Notes: generated by a model not told the origin, from the letters alone. 64,000 nt of DNA from Leeuwenhoekiella polynyae (GCF_042683665.1 NZ_JBHUOO010000045.1); one strand, 5' to 3'. Counted from the stretch's first letter, positions 43,737-52,644 are shown. Made by a program: numbers and translations.

Positions 43737-45464
43737 TTATAAACGTTCAATTAGAGAATCTGCCCATTTATGAGCGGGTTTTCCGAAGCATTCTATCAAA
43801 TCATCAACTCCTATAATACTTCCTTTAGCCAGACGGCCTAAAAGAGAAATATGCTGATGACTATTTCCGTTTTTGCTAATGATACTTCCATCTTCAAGCG
43901 TGTGCAACCCCAGTTTATAACTCACAGGGTCAACGCGCTTATCTTCAAGCAAATTTTGAATCAACGGGCTAGAAACAGCAACGAGTTGGGGCGCATCTAT
44001 TACTGAGTTTACCATAACCTGAGTGATGATAGATTGGTTATTTTTCTCCAATTTCCATCCGTTTTCAACAGGTGTAATTGTCGGGTTGTTTACAAAATCG
44101 AGATTGAGAACACCGGCTTCTACCAATGCCATTAATTGTTGTAAACTTTTCACGGGCGGTCCATAAGAGTAGCGTTTACTCGCCTCTATATAGTTTACAA
44201 CATCAACCATTGCCGCATCTGGTAAATTTAAATACGTATAATCGTGGTATAAAATTCCTAAAGCAAACCGCCAGACTTGTCCTAAACAGTAATCAAGACT
44301 AATAGCCGTCTTACCAAAAGCCATTTGCAGCAAATGCTCCATGGCTTCCAGTGCCGGTAAATCATGCTTTAAAATGAGATCGTGAGCCGTATCTGGATCT
44401 TTAATCAACTGTATTGTCAGTTGTGATAATTCTTGATGGGAAAGTTTATGTTTTCTGCTATGCACAGACATTCTTAGATAAACTGAAGCCGCCATTTCTG
44501 CAAGTGCTTCAATCAAAAAGGAAGCATCTTTTATAGATGCTGCACGTTGTTCGGCTTTTTCAATAGCACGTATAAAAGACTGTTTTTCTTGTTCATTCGG
44601 TTTAAACCAATTATCTATAGTTGCACTTACAGGTTTTGGTGCAGGCGGCAACCCATTTAAAGAGAAAACGACTAAGTGCTTAGGGGCTTTTTCAGAAGGA
44701 ATATATTCCCACTTAATGGAATCTTTTTTTTCTTTAAAAACTCCCCCAAAACCAATACTCAAGGCTCTTACCTGATCTACCATAGATAAACCAAAACCGC
44801 GTAAAGCGACAGTGGTTTCGGCAGAAATTGAATCGGTTTCTAAGGCTCCTACAGGGTAAGGATCTTCATATAATTTTAGATTATTTTCTTCTGCGTGTTT
44901 TCCCCAGGTTGTCAATTGTTTTGAATCATAGGTTGGCTGATGACCAATGGTTAAAACAGCTTCATCCACTTCAATCTGTTGATCATCCTTAGTATAAACA
45001 AGACACCCGGTTTCTGATGGTTCAATTTTAGTAACCTCTTTCTGGTAAAAATCGACCAAATCAGAACCTATTAAAGCTTCTCTAAACGTATTAAATCGCT
45101 CATTCAAATAACTACCAAGTTTTGCTCTTGAAGGAAAAACATCTTTTTCAGAATAGTCATCATCAGTGGTGGTTAACCAATTTTTATAACTGGGAAACTC
45201 CGGAATAAAAACATCATCAAAATATAAAGCCTCTCTTCCTGCTAAATTATTAGACAAATTACGCTCGTGAATATTAGATAAATTGGTCTCAACTTGGTTG
45301 GGAGTCCAGATCTGTCCAGCCCCAGGATATGCAGAAGCTTCAAATAAAACAACTTTCAACTTTTTGCTTGAATTAGAGTTTTTCTTTGCGAGATAAAGAC
45401 TCTCAAGAGCGGCTAGTCCTCTCGGTCCCACGCCTACGATTGCAATTTTATAAAGTTTTGACAA
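43737..45464 (-). CDS. FAD/NAD(P)-binding protein (NAD_binding_9 type)
   Basis: The 575 residues start with a Rossmann dinucleotide motif directly at the N terminus (IAIVGVGPRGLAALESL, 7-23), and the region TIGHQPTYDSKQ near 163-174 is a second FAD-contact segment. This matches the PF13454-type FAD-NAD(P)-binding proteins, whose reactions are mostly unknown. The frame begins with TTG at 45464, a few residues before the motif, and no in-frame ATG precedes it before a stop, so TTG is probably the real start. It is cytoplasmic and transcribed alone. Confidence 0.85.
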   Translation of the reverse strand: MSKLYKIAIVGVGPRGLAALESLYLAKKNSNSSKKLKVVLFEASAYPGAGQIWTPNQVETNLSNIHERNLSNNLAGREALYFDDVFIPEFPSYKNWLTTTDDDYSEKDVFPSRAKLGSYLNERFNTFREALIGSDLVDFYQKEVTKIEPSETGCLVYTKDDQQIEVDEAVLTIGHQPTYDSKQLTTWGKHAEENNLKLYEDPYPVGALETDSISAETTVALRGFGLSMVDQVRALSIGFGGVFKEKKDSIKWEYIPSEKAPKHLVVFSLNGLPPAPKPVSATIDNWFKPNEQEKQSFIRAIEKAEQRAASIKDASFLIEALAEMAASVYLRMSVHSRKHKLSHQELSQLTIQLIKDPDTAHDLILKHDLPALEAMEHLLQMAFGKTAISLDYCLGQVWRFALGILYHDYTYLNLPDAAMVDVVNYIEASKRYSYGPPVKSLQQLMALVEAGVLNLDFVNNPTITPVENGWKLEKNNQSIITQVMVNSVIDAPQLVAVSSPLIQNLLEDKRVDPVSYKLGLHTLEDGSIISKNGNSHQHISLLGRLAKGSIIGVDDLIECFGKPAHKWADSLIERL

Positions 45465-45668
45465 GATATAAATTCAGATATTTTTTATTGGGTAAATACG
45501 TTTTGTAAAGGTACAATTCACAGCGATCTCAGCCGCTAAACCCTGGATTCAAACCTATTAAGATTATCATAAAACTAAGCTTTTAGAATAACAACATTTA
45601 ATTAATAAATCAAAGAGTGTCAATTTTGCTAAGGTTTAATATCTTAGCTCGTTTAGAATAAACTTTTT

Positions 45669-46475
45669 ATGATTAAAAAACGAGAGTTTTTAGGTGAGCT
45701 ATTGGGTACGTTTGTAATGGTACTTTTTGGTATTGGTTCTGTAGCGGTGACTATTTTATTTGATGGGTATCAAAGTATTTTACAAATTGCGCTTGCCTGG
45801 GGAATTGCTGTAACGCTGGCTATCTATCTTACCCGTCATCTTTCTAATGCGCATCTCAATCCGGCTGTAACCGTGGCTATGATTGCAAGTAAGCGGATGC
45901 CTGTCGAAAAATTAGTTCCTTATATTTTAGCGCAATTCTTAGGTGCATTTTGTGCCGGACTTTTACTCTATCTCCTCTTTAATCCATCTATTGTTGCTTT
46001 TGAAAGTACAAACGAAATTCTACGCGGAACTCCTGAAAGTGTAGCTACGGCAAAAATGTTTGGCGAATTCTACACACAGGCCGGTAGCACTGCTGTTGTG
46101 AGTTTACCCCTGGCCATTTTTGCAGAAGGTTTTGGTACTTTTTTACTGTTGCTGTTTATTTTTGGGTTTACTGAAGGAAGCAATGTAGGCAGGCCGCATC
46201 ACACAATGGCACCTGTTTTTATAGGTATTACAGTTTCAATAATCATTTGCTTACTTGCACCCTTAACCCAATGCGGAATTAATCCTGCACGGGATTTTGG
46301 TCCCAGATTAGTCGCCTGGATGATGGGCTGGGGAAGCGCTGCTTTCCCCGATCAAGTAGGCGGATTTTTCTGGGTTTATATTCTCGCGCCTAGTGTAGGT
46401 GCCGTGATTGCCGGACTCTTTTTTACTAAAATCGTAGAACCGGCAATGCACGATAAAGCAAGCCAACAGCTCTAG
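45669..46475 (+). CDS. glpF: glycerol uptake facilitator (MIP family)
   Basis: The 268 residues have six TM helices and two half-helices with both NPA motifs: HLNPAVTVAM (Asn64) and GINPARDFGPR (Asn205). The Asp after NPAR is the usual mark of aquaglyceroporins such as GlpF, as opposed to water-only channels. It conducts glycerol and similar polyols across the inner membrane. No glpK or glpD lies nearby, so it is separate from glycerol catabolism genes. Its stop overlaps the stop region of the convergent amylase gene by four bases. Confidence 0.93.
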   Translation: MIKKREFLGELLGTFVMVLFGIGSVAVTILFDGYQSILQIALAWGIAVTLAIYLTRHLSNAHLNPAVTVAMIASKRMPVEKLVPYILAQFLGAFCAGLLLYLLFNPSIVAFESTNEILRGTPESVATAKMFGEFYTQAGSTAVVSLPLAIFAEGFGTFLLLLFIFGFTEGSNVGRPHHTMAPVFIGITVSIIICLLAPLTQCGINPARDFGPRLVAWMMGWGSAAFPDQVGGFFWVYILAPSVGAVIAGLFFTKIVEPAMHDKASQQL

Positions 46476-48262
46476 TTTAATTTATAAACAAAAGATTCTA
46501 GAGGTTTTATATCCACACGAATTTTTCCTAAACCATTCTCTACTTTCAAATTACCGGTTTGTTTTTCATAAAGTTGATCAAGTACATTATAATCACCATC
46601 AACTAATCCCCAGATTTCAATAATATGCTGTGGAACCTGCAATTCAAACCCAAATGTATCGTTCGCATCAAAATTGGTAACCACAATTAATTTATCAGTT
46701 TCAGACCAACGTACAAAAGAGTGCACCCGATCATTATACCATTCTGTATGTTGCCTGTTGTACCAATGAATATCTGCATAGTATCCCATCACAGCAGAAT
46801 TTTCTAGACTAAAATTCAAGAGGCGCTTGTAAAAATCACGCAGCTTTAGTTCGTCATCGGTAGACGTTCCGCCATCAAACTTTTTATCATTTACCCATCT
46901 CACAACTGAAGGAACACTGCCATAATCAAAAATAGAAGTTCGGGTAGGATCTCCAAAACCCAGATCTTCTTCAGCAGGTTCTCCTAATTCCTGGCCAAAA
47001 TAGACCATAACCGGTGATTTACTAATTAAAGCCGAAACTACCATTGCGGGTTTTCCTTTTTCGGCATTGCCTGCAAAATCCGGACTTGCAATACGCTGCT
47101 CATCATGATTCTCTAAAAAGTGCAACATATTGATCTCTATATCTCGCTGATGCTCAATAATTGGAGCAAAATGATCTGTACTGCCATGACCTTGCATAAC
47201 ATGTTTTATGGTATCATACAATTCTACTTTATCATAGAGATAATCCATCTTTCCTTTAAAAATATAATCTCTGTATAATGACGGATTGTAAACTTCAGCC
47301 ATCAAAAACGTATCTGGATTTTTCATTTTTATTGCTGAATTCATATAACTCCAGAATTCAACCGGAACCATTTCTGCCATATCAAAACGGAAACCATCTA
47401 CACCCTTTTTCGTCCAGAATAAGGCGATATCTTTAAATTGTATCCAGGAAGCAGGAACTTCTTTGTCTTTCCAGAAATTTGCATGCTGCTCAAAATCCCA
47501 GTGCCCACAGTCTGCAGGTAACTCCTCAAAATCTTTATGACCATCAGGACTAATCCCGTAATTGATTTTTACCGTCTCATACCAATCGTTCTGATCCGGT
47601 TGTGCAGCCCGGCTACCGTTGCCTGTCCATTTTGCTGGCGATTCATTTAATTTTCCATTTGCTAGCGGATTCTTTTCACCGCCTAGAGGTTGATACCCAT
47701 TTTGCCATTGTGGAACTTTAAAATCCTCACCGGGAATGTAATAAAAGTTATTGTCCTTTGCATAGGCAACCTTATCATTATCTGTTGTTCCAAAAACAAA
47801 ACTACCTTTTGGAGTATTCAGACTTTCATACTTTCTCGCAACGTGATTGGGTACAATATCGATGATTACTTTCAATCCGTTTTTGTGAGTGCGTTTGATC
47901 AAAGCTTCAAATTCTTGCAAGCGTTTTGCAGGATTAACAGCCATATCAGGATCTACCTGATAATAATCTTTAACTGCATAAGGCGATCCTGCACGGCCTT
48001 TTACCACGTCAGGGTCATCATTAGAAATACCAAATTCTGTATAATCTGTGATAACTGCGTGATGGGGTACCCCGGTATACCACACAGAGGTAACTCCGAG
48101 ATCTTTTATTGATTTTAAGGCTTTAGCCGTGAAGTCGTTAAACTTACCCACCCCATTTTCTTCTAGCGTTCCCCAGGGTTTATTTGTTGTATTGGTGTTT
48201 CCGAATAGGCGCGTAAATACATGATAAACAACTTCTTTTTTTGGGGTGTTTTCAGTTTTCAT
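46472..48262 (-). CDS. GH13 alpha-amylase family enzyme, N-terminal signal disrupted by frameshift
   Basis: The open frame has 596 codons. The GH13 triad is visible as the nucleophile Asp in GFRFDMAEM, the acid/base Glu in FLMAEVYNP and the transition-state Asp in FLENHDEQR. A C-terminal beta domain follows. From the ATG at 48262 the protein has no signal peptide. Upstream and in frame (48343-48263) lie 27 codons reading KQILFYTALTLSLTAC then KNQTSEEPIST, a lipoprotein signal with lipobox LTAC (Cys codon 48298-48296). An ATG at 48350-48348, one base after the stop of the upstream GH13 gene, would reach it if one A were removed from the A5 tract at 48345-48341. As it stands, the signal is lost. 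Confidence 0.9.
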   Translation of the reverse strand: MKTENTPKKEVVYHVFTRLFGNTNTTNKPWGTLEENGVGKFNDFTAKALKSIKDLGVTSVWYTGVPHHAVITDYTEFGISNDDPDVVKGRAGSPYAVKDYYQVDPDMAVNPAKRLQEFEALIKRTHKNGLKVIIDIVPNHVARKYESLNTPKGSFVFGTTDNDKVAYAKDNNFYYIPGEDFKVPQWQNGYQPLGGEKNPLANGKLNESPAKWTGNGSRAAQPDQNDWYETVKINYGISPDGHKDFEELPADCGHWDFEQHANFWKDKEVPASWIQFKDIALFWTKKGVDGFRFDMAEMVPVEFWSYMNSAIKMKNPDTFLMAEVYNPSLYRDYIFKGKMDYLYDKVELYDTIKHVMQGHGSTDHFAPIIEHQRDIEINMLHFLENHDEQRIASPDFAGNAEKGKPAMVVSALISKSPVMVYFGQELGEPAEEDLGFGDPTRTSIFDYGSVPSVVRWVNDKKFDGGTSTDDELKLRDFYKRLLNFSLENSAVMGYYADIHWYNRQHTEWYNDRVHSFVRWSETDKLIVVTNFDANDTFGFELQVPQHIIEIWGLVDGDYNVLDQLYEKQTGNLKVENGLGKIRVDIKPLESFVYKLN

Positions 48263-48350
48263 AGTTGATATTGGTTCTTCGCTTGTTTGATTTTTACAAG
48301 CGGTTAAACTAAGCGTTAATGCGGTATAAAAAAGTATTTGTTTTTACCAT
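48263..48350 (-). pseudogene. frameshifted lipoprotein signal of the GH13 gene
   Basis: Deleting one A from the A5 tract (48345-48341) gives M-V-K-Q-I-L-F-Y-T-A-L-T-L-S-L-T-A-C, a typical 18-residue lipoprotein signal, joined in frame to the amylase. As read, the ATG frame hits a stop after 13 codons. The cause could be a sequencing error, a real inactivating mutation or slippage-based switching. Confidence 0.75.
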
Positions 48351-48351
48351 A

Positions 48352-50181
48352 TTAGGTTAGTTCTATAATATATGGAGTTCTGGCGGGTACAGATAATTTT
48401 GTTGACAAATCCAATATTTGGTTAGATAAAATCTCGTTTCCTGCTTTGCTGCCGTTTAAACCTTCTGCAAATTTTTGTAATGCTAGTATTTTTTTAGTCT
48501 TCGCGTTATTTATAATTACCATAACCCGTTTTTCTTCCCCTAAATACCTAAAATAAACATATACATTATCTACAGGAACAAAATGTAAAAATTTACCGTA
48601 ATGAACTACTGGTTTATCTTTCCGCCAATTTAAAAGTTTTTTAGTAAATGCATGAAAACGTTCTTGGTAGGCACTGCGGCCATTTTTAACTGTTAAAGGC
48701 AAAAAAGCATTTTGCTTATGCTTCTTCCAACCGCCGGGAAATTCGTGCCGTATGTCGCCATCTCCATTACTCTTATCGCCCTGCATCCCGATCTCGCTAC
48801 CGTAATATAACTGCGGTATTCCCCTAGTAGTGCAAATAACAGTCAATGCCAGTTTATAAGCATTGAGATCGCCACCACTTTGCGTATTAAAACGCTGTGT
48901 ATCGTGATTTTCTATAAAACGCATCAAATTTTGCGGACTGGGATAAAAAAAGTCATTTACAAAAGTCTCGTATAAACTCTCTAAGCCTTTTACTTTTTTA
49001 TGTTTTGCATAAAAAATATCCTGAAGCGCGTTGTGTAACGGAAAATCTGTGAGACATGGCAATTGAGAATTATAATTTGCCATCTGGCCTATTTTACTGT
49101 CTTTTTGCCAATAAGCAAGCTGAGCTGAATTATGCAGCCATACTTCACCTGCAATGTTGAGGTTAGGGTATTCCGCTTTAATGGCTTGCAGCCATTTTAC
49201 AGCCGCTTCTTTATCACTATAAGTAAAGGTATCCACTCGGACTCCGTCTAAACCTGCTTCTTCTATCCACCAGATCGCATTCTGAATGAGGTAATTCAAT
49301 ACTAAAGGATTTTGCTGATTGAGATCTGGCATTGTAGATACAAACCAGCCTTTTTCATGCTGATCCTTATCAAATACCGATGCATTCATATCAATAAGCG
49401 TTGTCGTTTTGTGAGTAGTATTGGTAAAATGCTCCCATTGGTTTAGCCAACCTTCATTAGGTAAATCTTTAATAAGCCAGTGCTCACTTCCCCAATGATT
49501 AATCACATAGTCAATCACCAATCTCATATTTCGCTTGTGAAGCTCACGAGAAAGCTTCTTATAATCTGCTAAAGTCCCCAGACGTGCATCTATTTTATAA
49601 AGATCTGTTTGTGCATACCCGTGATAGGAACCAGTGGCGCTGTTGTTTTCGCACAAAGGTGTGCACCACAACGTGGTTATTCCCAAATCTTTTAAATAAT
49701 CGAGATTATTAATTATTCCCAGAATATCTCCACCGTGTCTTCCATTAAGATCGTATGGATTAGCTTTTTCAGAAAGTTGCTTAACTGAATTGATCAACGG
49801 GTTTGCATGAGCAAAACGGTCTGGCATCAAAAGGTAAAATACATCAGAACTATCAAAACTTGTTCTGTTTGCTGAATCTTCAACTCTTGATTTAAACGCA
49901 TAGGAAATTGTAAATTCAGGAAGATTCTCTTTTTGAAAGCTAAAAGAATACATTCCTGCTTGAATTTCTGAAGTATCAAGGGTCACGAAAAGATAATTAG
50001 AATTTTGAGTCTTCTCGACCTGTAGTATATTCAGGTCAGATGAACAAGTAATAGTATATTCTGAAATATGGTCCCCATAAAAAAGCAATTGGAACTTTTT
50101 TATGTACATACCAGCCCACCAGTGCGGGGGCTCAACTCGTTTTAAAACATGACTTGCTTTCAAATGCTTCAGGTTATTCAT
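48352..50181 (-). CDS. GH13 cyclomaltodextrinase/neopullulanase-type amylase (SusA-like)
   Basis: Starting from the ATG at 50181 (the frame also runs from a TTG at 50196), the protein has 609 residues. An N-terminal beta-sandwich (about 1-105, starting near VEPPHWWAGM, as in Cyc-maltodext_N) precedes the GH13 barrel: DVFYLLMPDRF, nucleophile Asp in GVRVDTFTY, Glu in IAGEVWLHN and Asp in FIENHDTQRF. No signal peptide is seen, so it should be cytoplasmic and cleave imported maltodextrins. It is the first gene of a two-gene operon with the GH13 lipoprotein. No SusC/SusD homologue lies in the window. Confidence 0.93.
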   Translation of the reverse strand: MNNLKHLKASHVLKRVEPPHWWAGMYIKKFQLLFYGDHISEYTITCSSDLNILQVEKTQNSNYLFVTLDTSEIQAGMYSFSFQKENLPEFTISYAFKSRVEDSANRTSFDSSDVFYLLMPDRFAHANPLINSVKQLSEKANPYDLNGRHGGDILGIINNLDYLKDLGITTLWCTPLCENNSATGSYHGYAQTDLYKIDARLGTLADYKKLSRELHKRNMRLVIDYVINHWGSEHWLIKDLPNEGWLNQWEHFTNTTHKTTTLIDMNASVFDKDQHEKGWFVSTMPDLNQQNPLVLNYLIQNAIWWIEEAGLDGVRVDTFTYSDKEAAVKWLQAIKAEYPNLNIAGEVWLHNSAQLAYWQKDSKIGQMANYNSQLPCLTDFPLHNALQDIFYAKHKKVKGLESLYETFVNDFFYPSPQNLMRFIENHDTQRFNTQSGGDLNAYKLALTVICTTRGIPQLYYGSEIGMQGDKSNGDGDIRHEFPGGWKKHKQNAFLPLTVKNGRSAYQERFHAFTKKLLNWRKDKPVVHYGKFLHFVPVDNVYVYFRYLGEEKRVMVIINNAKTKKILALQKFAEGLNGSKAGNEILSNQILDLSTKLSVPARTPYIIELT

Positions 50182-50374
50182 TATAAACGTTCTCAAGATA
50201 CATCAACATTTACGTATAGCAAACTAAAACGATTAAATCAAATTAGGTGTAAAACGGGTGTTTTTCCCCTTTGTAACATAGAAGTTTATAGGTAATTTTA
50301 TCTTGTATTAATCAATGATTGATACCGTTTAATTTCTAATTATTAGGGGAATTATATTTTAAACGTATTAATGA

Positions 50375-50421
50375 TTTAGGGGTGAAAGGCACTCTGCGTG
50401 AGCAGGGTGTTTTTCTTTTTT
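50375..50421 (+). ncRNA. structured RNA element, copy 1
   Basis: The box TTTAGGGGTGAAAGG is followed by the stem CACTCTGC (50390-50397), the loop GTGA (a GNRA tetraloop) and GCAGGGTG (50402-50409), then TTTTTCTTTTTT. The stem has eight pairs including one G-T. The T-rich tail makes it a plus-strand intrinsic terminator or the 3' end of a small RNA. Neither neighbour is on the plus strand, so it is not simply the end of an annotated gene. Confidence 0.6.
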
Positions 50422-50521
50422 AGATAGTTTCTAAGAAATTGAAAAATCTTAAAACGATTTAGTATAAAATTAACATAATGAATTGTAAAATTATTTTGTA
50501 GATTTACAATGTCATTGACAA

Positions 50522-50569
50522 TTTAGGGGTGAAAGGCACTTTGCGCGAGCAAGGTGTTTTTCTTTTTTT
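50522..50569 (+). ncRNA. structured RNA element, copy 2
   Basis: The same TTTAGGGGTGAAAGG box occurs 147 bases after copy 1, followed by CACTTTGC (50537-50544), GCGA (GNRA) and GCAAGGTG (50549-50556), then TTTTTCTTTTTTT. Relative to copy 1 one C-G pair became T-A on both arms, a compensatory change that supports selection on the RNA fold. It ends 22 bases before the stop of the minus-strand ClC gene. Confidence 0.6.
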
Positions 50570-50591
50570 ACACCTTTCCCTGGCCATTGAT

Positions 50592-51944
50592 TTATAGCTT
50601 AGCTGCTCCCTTATTCGTTAAAATTCTTCTTAACAACGTGGCATATAATGGTTCATTTCCTACTAAAACGGTAATTATCGAAGCAGAAACGCTCGTTATG
50701 ATTAGGGGAAGCATCATCCCATAATTTGCTGTCATTTCTACTGCCAGAACTAAACCGGTTAACGGTGCTCGTATGGTTGCTGCAAAAATAGCTGCCATAC
50801 CCGCAATAGCGAAACTCAAAGGGTTAATGCCCAAATCAGGAAACAGCGTATTAAAACAAATACCCATAAGCATTCCCAGTAATGCGCCCAGTGTTAATAG
50901 CGGAAGAAATATCCCACCTGCAGTACCTGTACTATAACTAAATATAGACAGTAGAAAACGTACGCTAAATAAGAAAAACAAAACGACAAAACCCGGGCTA
51001 TCTGTAAAAACTGAATTTATTAAATCATAGCCACCACCTATTAATTGAGGATTTAAAATGCCTACTCCTGCAATCAACAATCCAGAGATTAGCGCAACGG
51101 GTAGTATTCTAGACTTTAGATAATGCTGCACAAAATTCATACCTGCGATCAGCATTTTATTAAAAACCAGTCCGATAACACCAAAAACAACTCCTAATAC
51201 ACTAAATAACCAGTACTCTTTTAAAAGTGGAGCAGCAAAGGATTGAAGCATAAACTCTGGATTATCTCCTAAAATCAAGCGACTTACAAAATCTCCTGTT
51301 CCCGCTCCTATCATTATAGTTGCAACCGAAAAAAAAGTGAATTTAAAATGTTCGTGCATTTCCTCAATCACAAATAGGATACCGGATAAGGGTGCATTAA
51401 AAGCCACAGAAAGTCCTGCTGAAGCTCCAGCTGAAATAAGCGAATTATCTTCAACATCAGGTTGTTGGGTCAGGTCTTTGACCATTCTGCCTATATTCGC
51501 GCCTATTTGAATAGTAGGCCCTTCTCTGCCTAATAAAAGACCACTTCCCAAACTCAATATAGAAGCGATAAATTTTATGGGAATTACCCGCTTCCAACGA
51601 ACAGGTCTCACATTATCTAAAGCACCTTCAATTTCTTGTATTCCGCTACCAGAAGCTTCAGGAGCGTACTTTTTGATTAAATACAGGGATAAAGCAATAG
51701 CACATATAGCACCTAATACTATAAAACAAATGTGTACCAGGTTTCCGGCTTGTGCACTTATCTGTATAACGTTACGATAATTTTCCAGATACCCTAGCGT
51801 AAGTCTAAAGCCTGATCCTAATATTCCCACAATACTCCCAATACCAAAAGCGAGCACTAAAAGCCGGTAATTTTCGGTATTAGCAATATGAAATTGCTTA
51901 TTAAAGGCTGCACGTTTAACGGGGTTTTTAAGATTAAGCTTCAC
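50592..51944 (-). CDS. ClC-family chloride channel/transporter
   Basis: The 450 residues have about 10-11 TM segments with ClC filter motifs: GSGIQEIEGAL (about 98-108), GREGPTIQIGANIGR (about 138-152) and GTAGGIFLPLL (about 336-346). It would form a homodimeric Cl- channel or Cl-/H+ exchanger in the inner membrane. There is no C-terminal CBS pair, as in short bacterial members. The frame opens with GTG at 51944, as an in-frame stop precedes it immediately, so GTG is the best start. Confidence 0.94.
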   Translation of the reverse strand: MKLNLKNPVKRAAFNKQFHIANTENYRLLVLAFGIGSIVGILGSGFRLTLGYLENYRNVIQISAQAGNLVHICFIVLGAICAIALSLYLIKKYAPEASGSGIQEIEGALDNVRPVRWKRVIPIKFIASILSLGSGLLLGREGPTIQIGANIGRMVKDLTQQPDVEDNSLISAGASAGLSVAFNAPLSGILFVIEEMHEHFKFTFFSVATIMIGAGTGDFVSRLILGDNPEFMLQSFAAPLLKEYWLFSVLGVVFGVIGLVFNKMLIAGMNFVQHYLKSRILPVALISGLLIAGVGILNPQLIGGGYDLINSVFTDSPGFVVLFFLFSVRFLLSIFSYSTGTAGGIFLPLLTLGALLGMLMGICFNTLFPDLGINPLSFAIAGMAAIFAATIRAPLTGLVLAVEMTANYGMMLPLIITSVSASIITVLVGNEPLYATLLRRILTNKGAAKL

Positions 51945-52274
51945 CGGTCATTACTTTTTTACATCCCCCTAATCTCATTGATTTGAGTTTTTTCAGTTTC
52001 CAATTAAAGCGATAGCATCTTACCTGTACAATATGCGAAAGTACAGCATCAAGAGCTATTCAAACCTTTTAAAAATAAAAGTCTAAGCAACGATTAAAAT
52101 ACGGAGATAGAGCTATCACTGAAATCGAATTGGAAGAAACGAAATTACAGAAAATATCGAAAGAAAGGTAATTGCTATACACTAACTTGGTAAAAACAAT
52201 AATTAAACGCTCGGGCTAGCACTTTTAACTAATCAATTAAATTTCCTTACTACATACATAACCAGACCCCTAAC
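51945..52274. other. 330-base region with a decayed gene fragment
   Basis: The left part (51963-52040) is a degraded copy of the 3' end of the small gene at 52275. The rest, up to 52274, is AT-rich and shows no ORF, hairpin or RNA gene that I can support. Confidence 0.55.
51963..52040 (-). pseudogene. decayed duplicate of the 3' end of the gene at 52275
   Basis: On the minus strand this stretch reads VRCYRFNWKLKKLKSMR against VRRDRFNLELKKPKENQLE in the intact gene. The DNA match continues into the 3' flank (TAATCTCATTG versus TAACCTACTCC). It is a same-strand partial copy placed about 300 bases downstream, like the comM case. Confidence 0.6.
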
Positions 52275-52493
52275 CTACTCCAACTGATTCTCTTTAGGCT
52301 TCTTCAGTTCCAGATTAAAACGATCTCTGCGCACCAGTATACGTTTTCTAAATAACAGGAAAATAATATAGCCAAACCAACTAAAAATACCCACGAGCGC
52401 GACCCAAAAAATCAATTCTTGTGTTGATTTGAATTTTTTATAGCGCAATTCAAATAGCACCAGCGCAACAAATAAAATTCTAATATAGATCAA
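52275..52493 (-). CDS. small two-helix membrane protein, PLDc_N-like
   Basis: The 72 residues have two hydrophobic helices (about 2-15 and 27-49) and a basic, Lys/Arg-rich tail. The second helix FWVALVGIFSWFGYIIFLLF resembles the PLDc_N (phospholipase-D N-terminal) domain that occurs as a stand-alone small protein. No ATG is available. The frame opens with TTG at 52493 and a stop lies 11 codons upstream. Together with the decayed duplicate next door this suggests a gene that may have lost its original 5' end. Confidence 0.6.
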   Translation of the reverse strand: MIYIRILFVALVLFELRYKKFKSTQELIFWVALVGIFSWFGYIIFLLFRKRILVRRDRFNLELKKPKENQLE

Positions 52494-52644
52494 ACCGGAT
52501 TCAGGCGTTTGGAAATTTAAACCTCAAAACTACTGATTTTAACCGGCATTCAGAGCAGATGCGTAGGGTAAATCAATTCCCTTTTTTATTAGAAGAATCT
52601 TCTATTGTTTAAATCGTGTTTAGCCTGTGGATTTGGCCATAAAA

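Larger units (their letters stand above)
50197..50591. other. 395-base intergenic region with tandem RNA hairpins
   Basis: Between two minus-strand genes this region carries two homologous plus-strand hairpins (features at 50375 and 50522). It also has a possible decayed third copy near 50243-50275 (TTAGGTGTAAAAC then GGGTGTTTTTC). The minus strand must also hold the promoter of the GH13 operon. No ORF is visible. Confidence 0.55.

Noticed and set aside
46472..48262. GH13 gene as a true cytoplasmic enzyme with start at 48262
   Set aside because: The in-frame lipoprotein signal upstream and the one-base operon spacing make a frameshifted signal the better explanation, although I keep the intact ORF coordinates.
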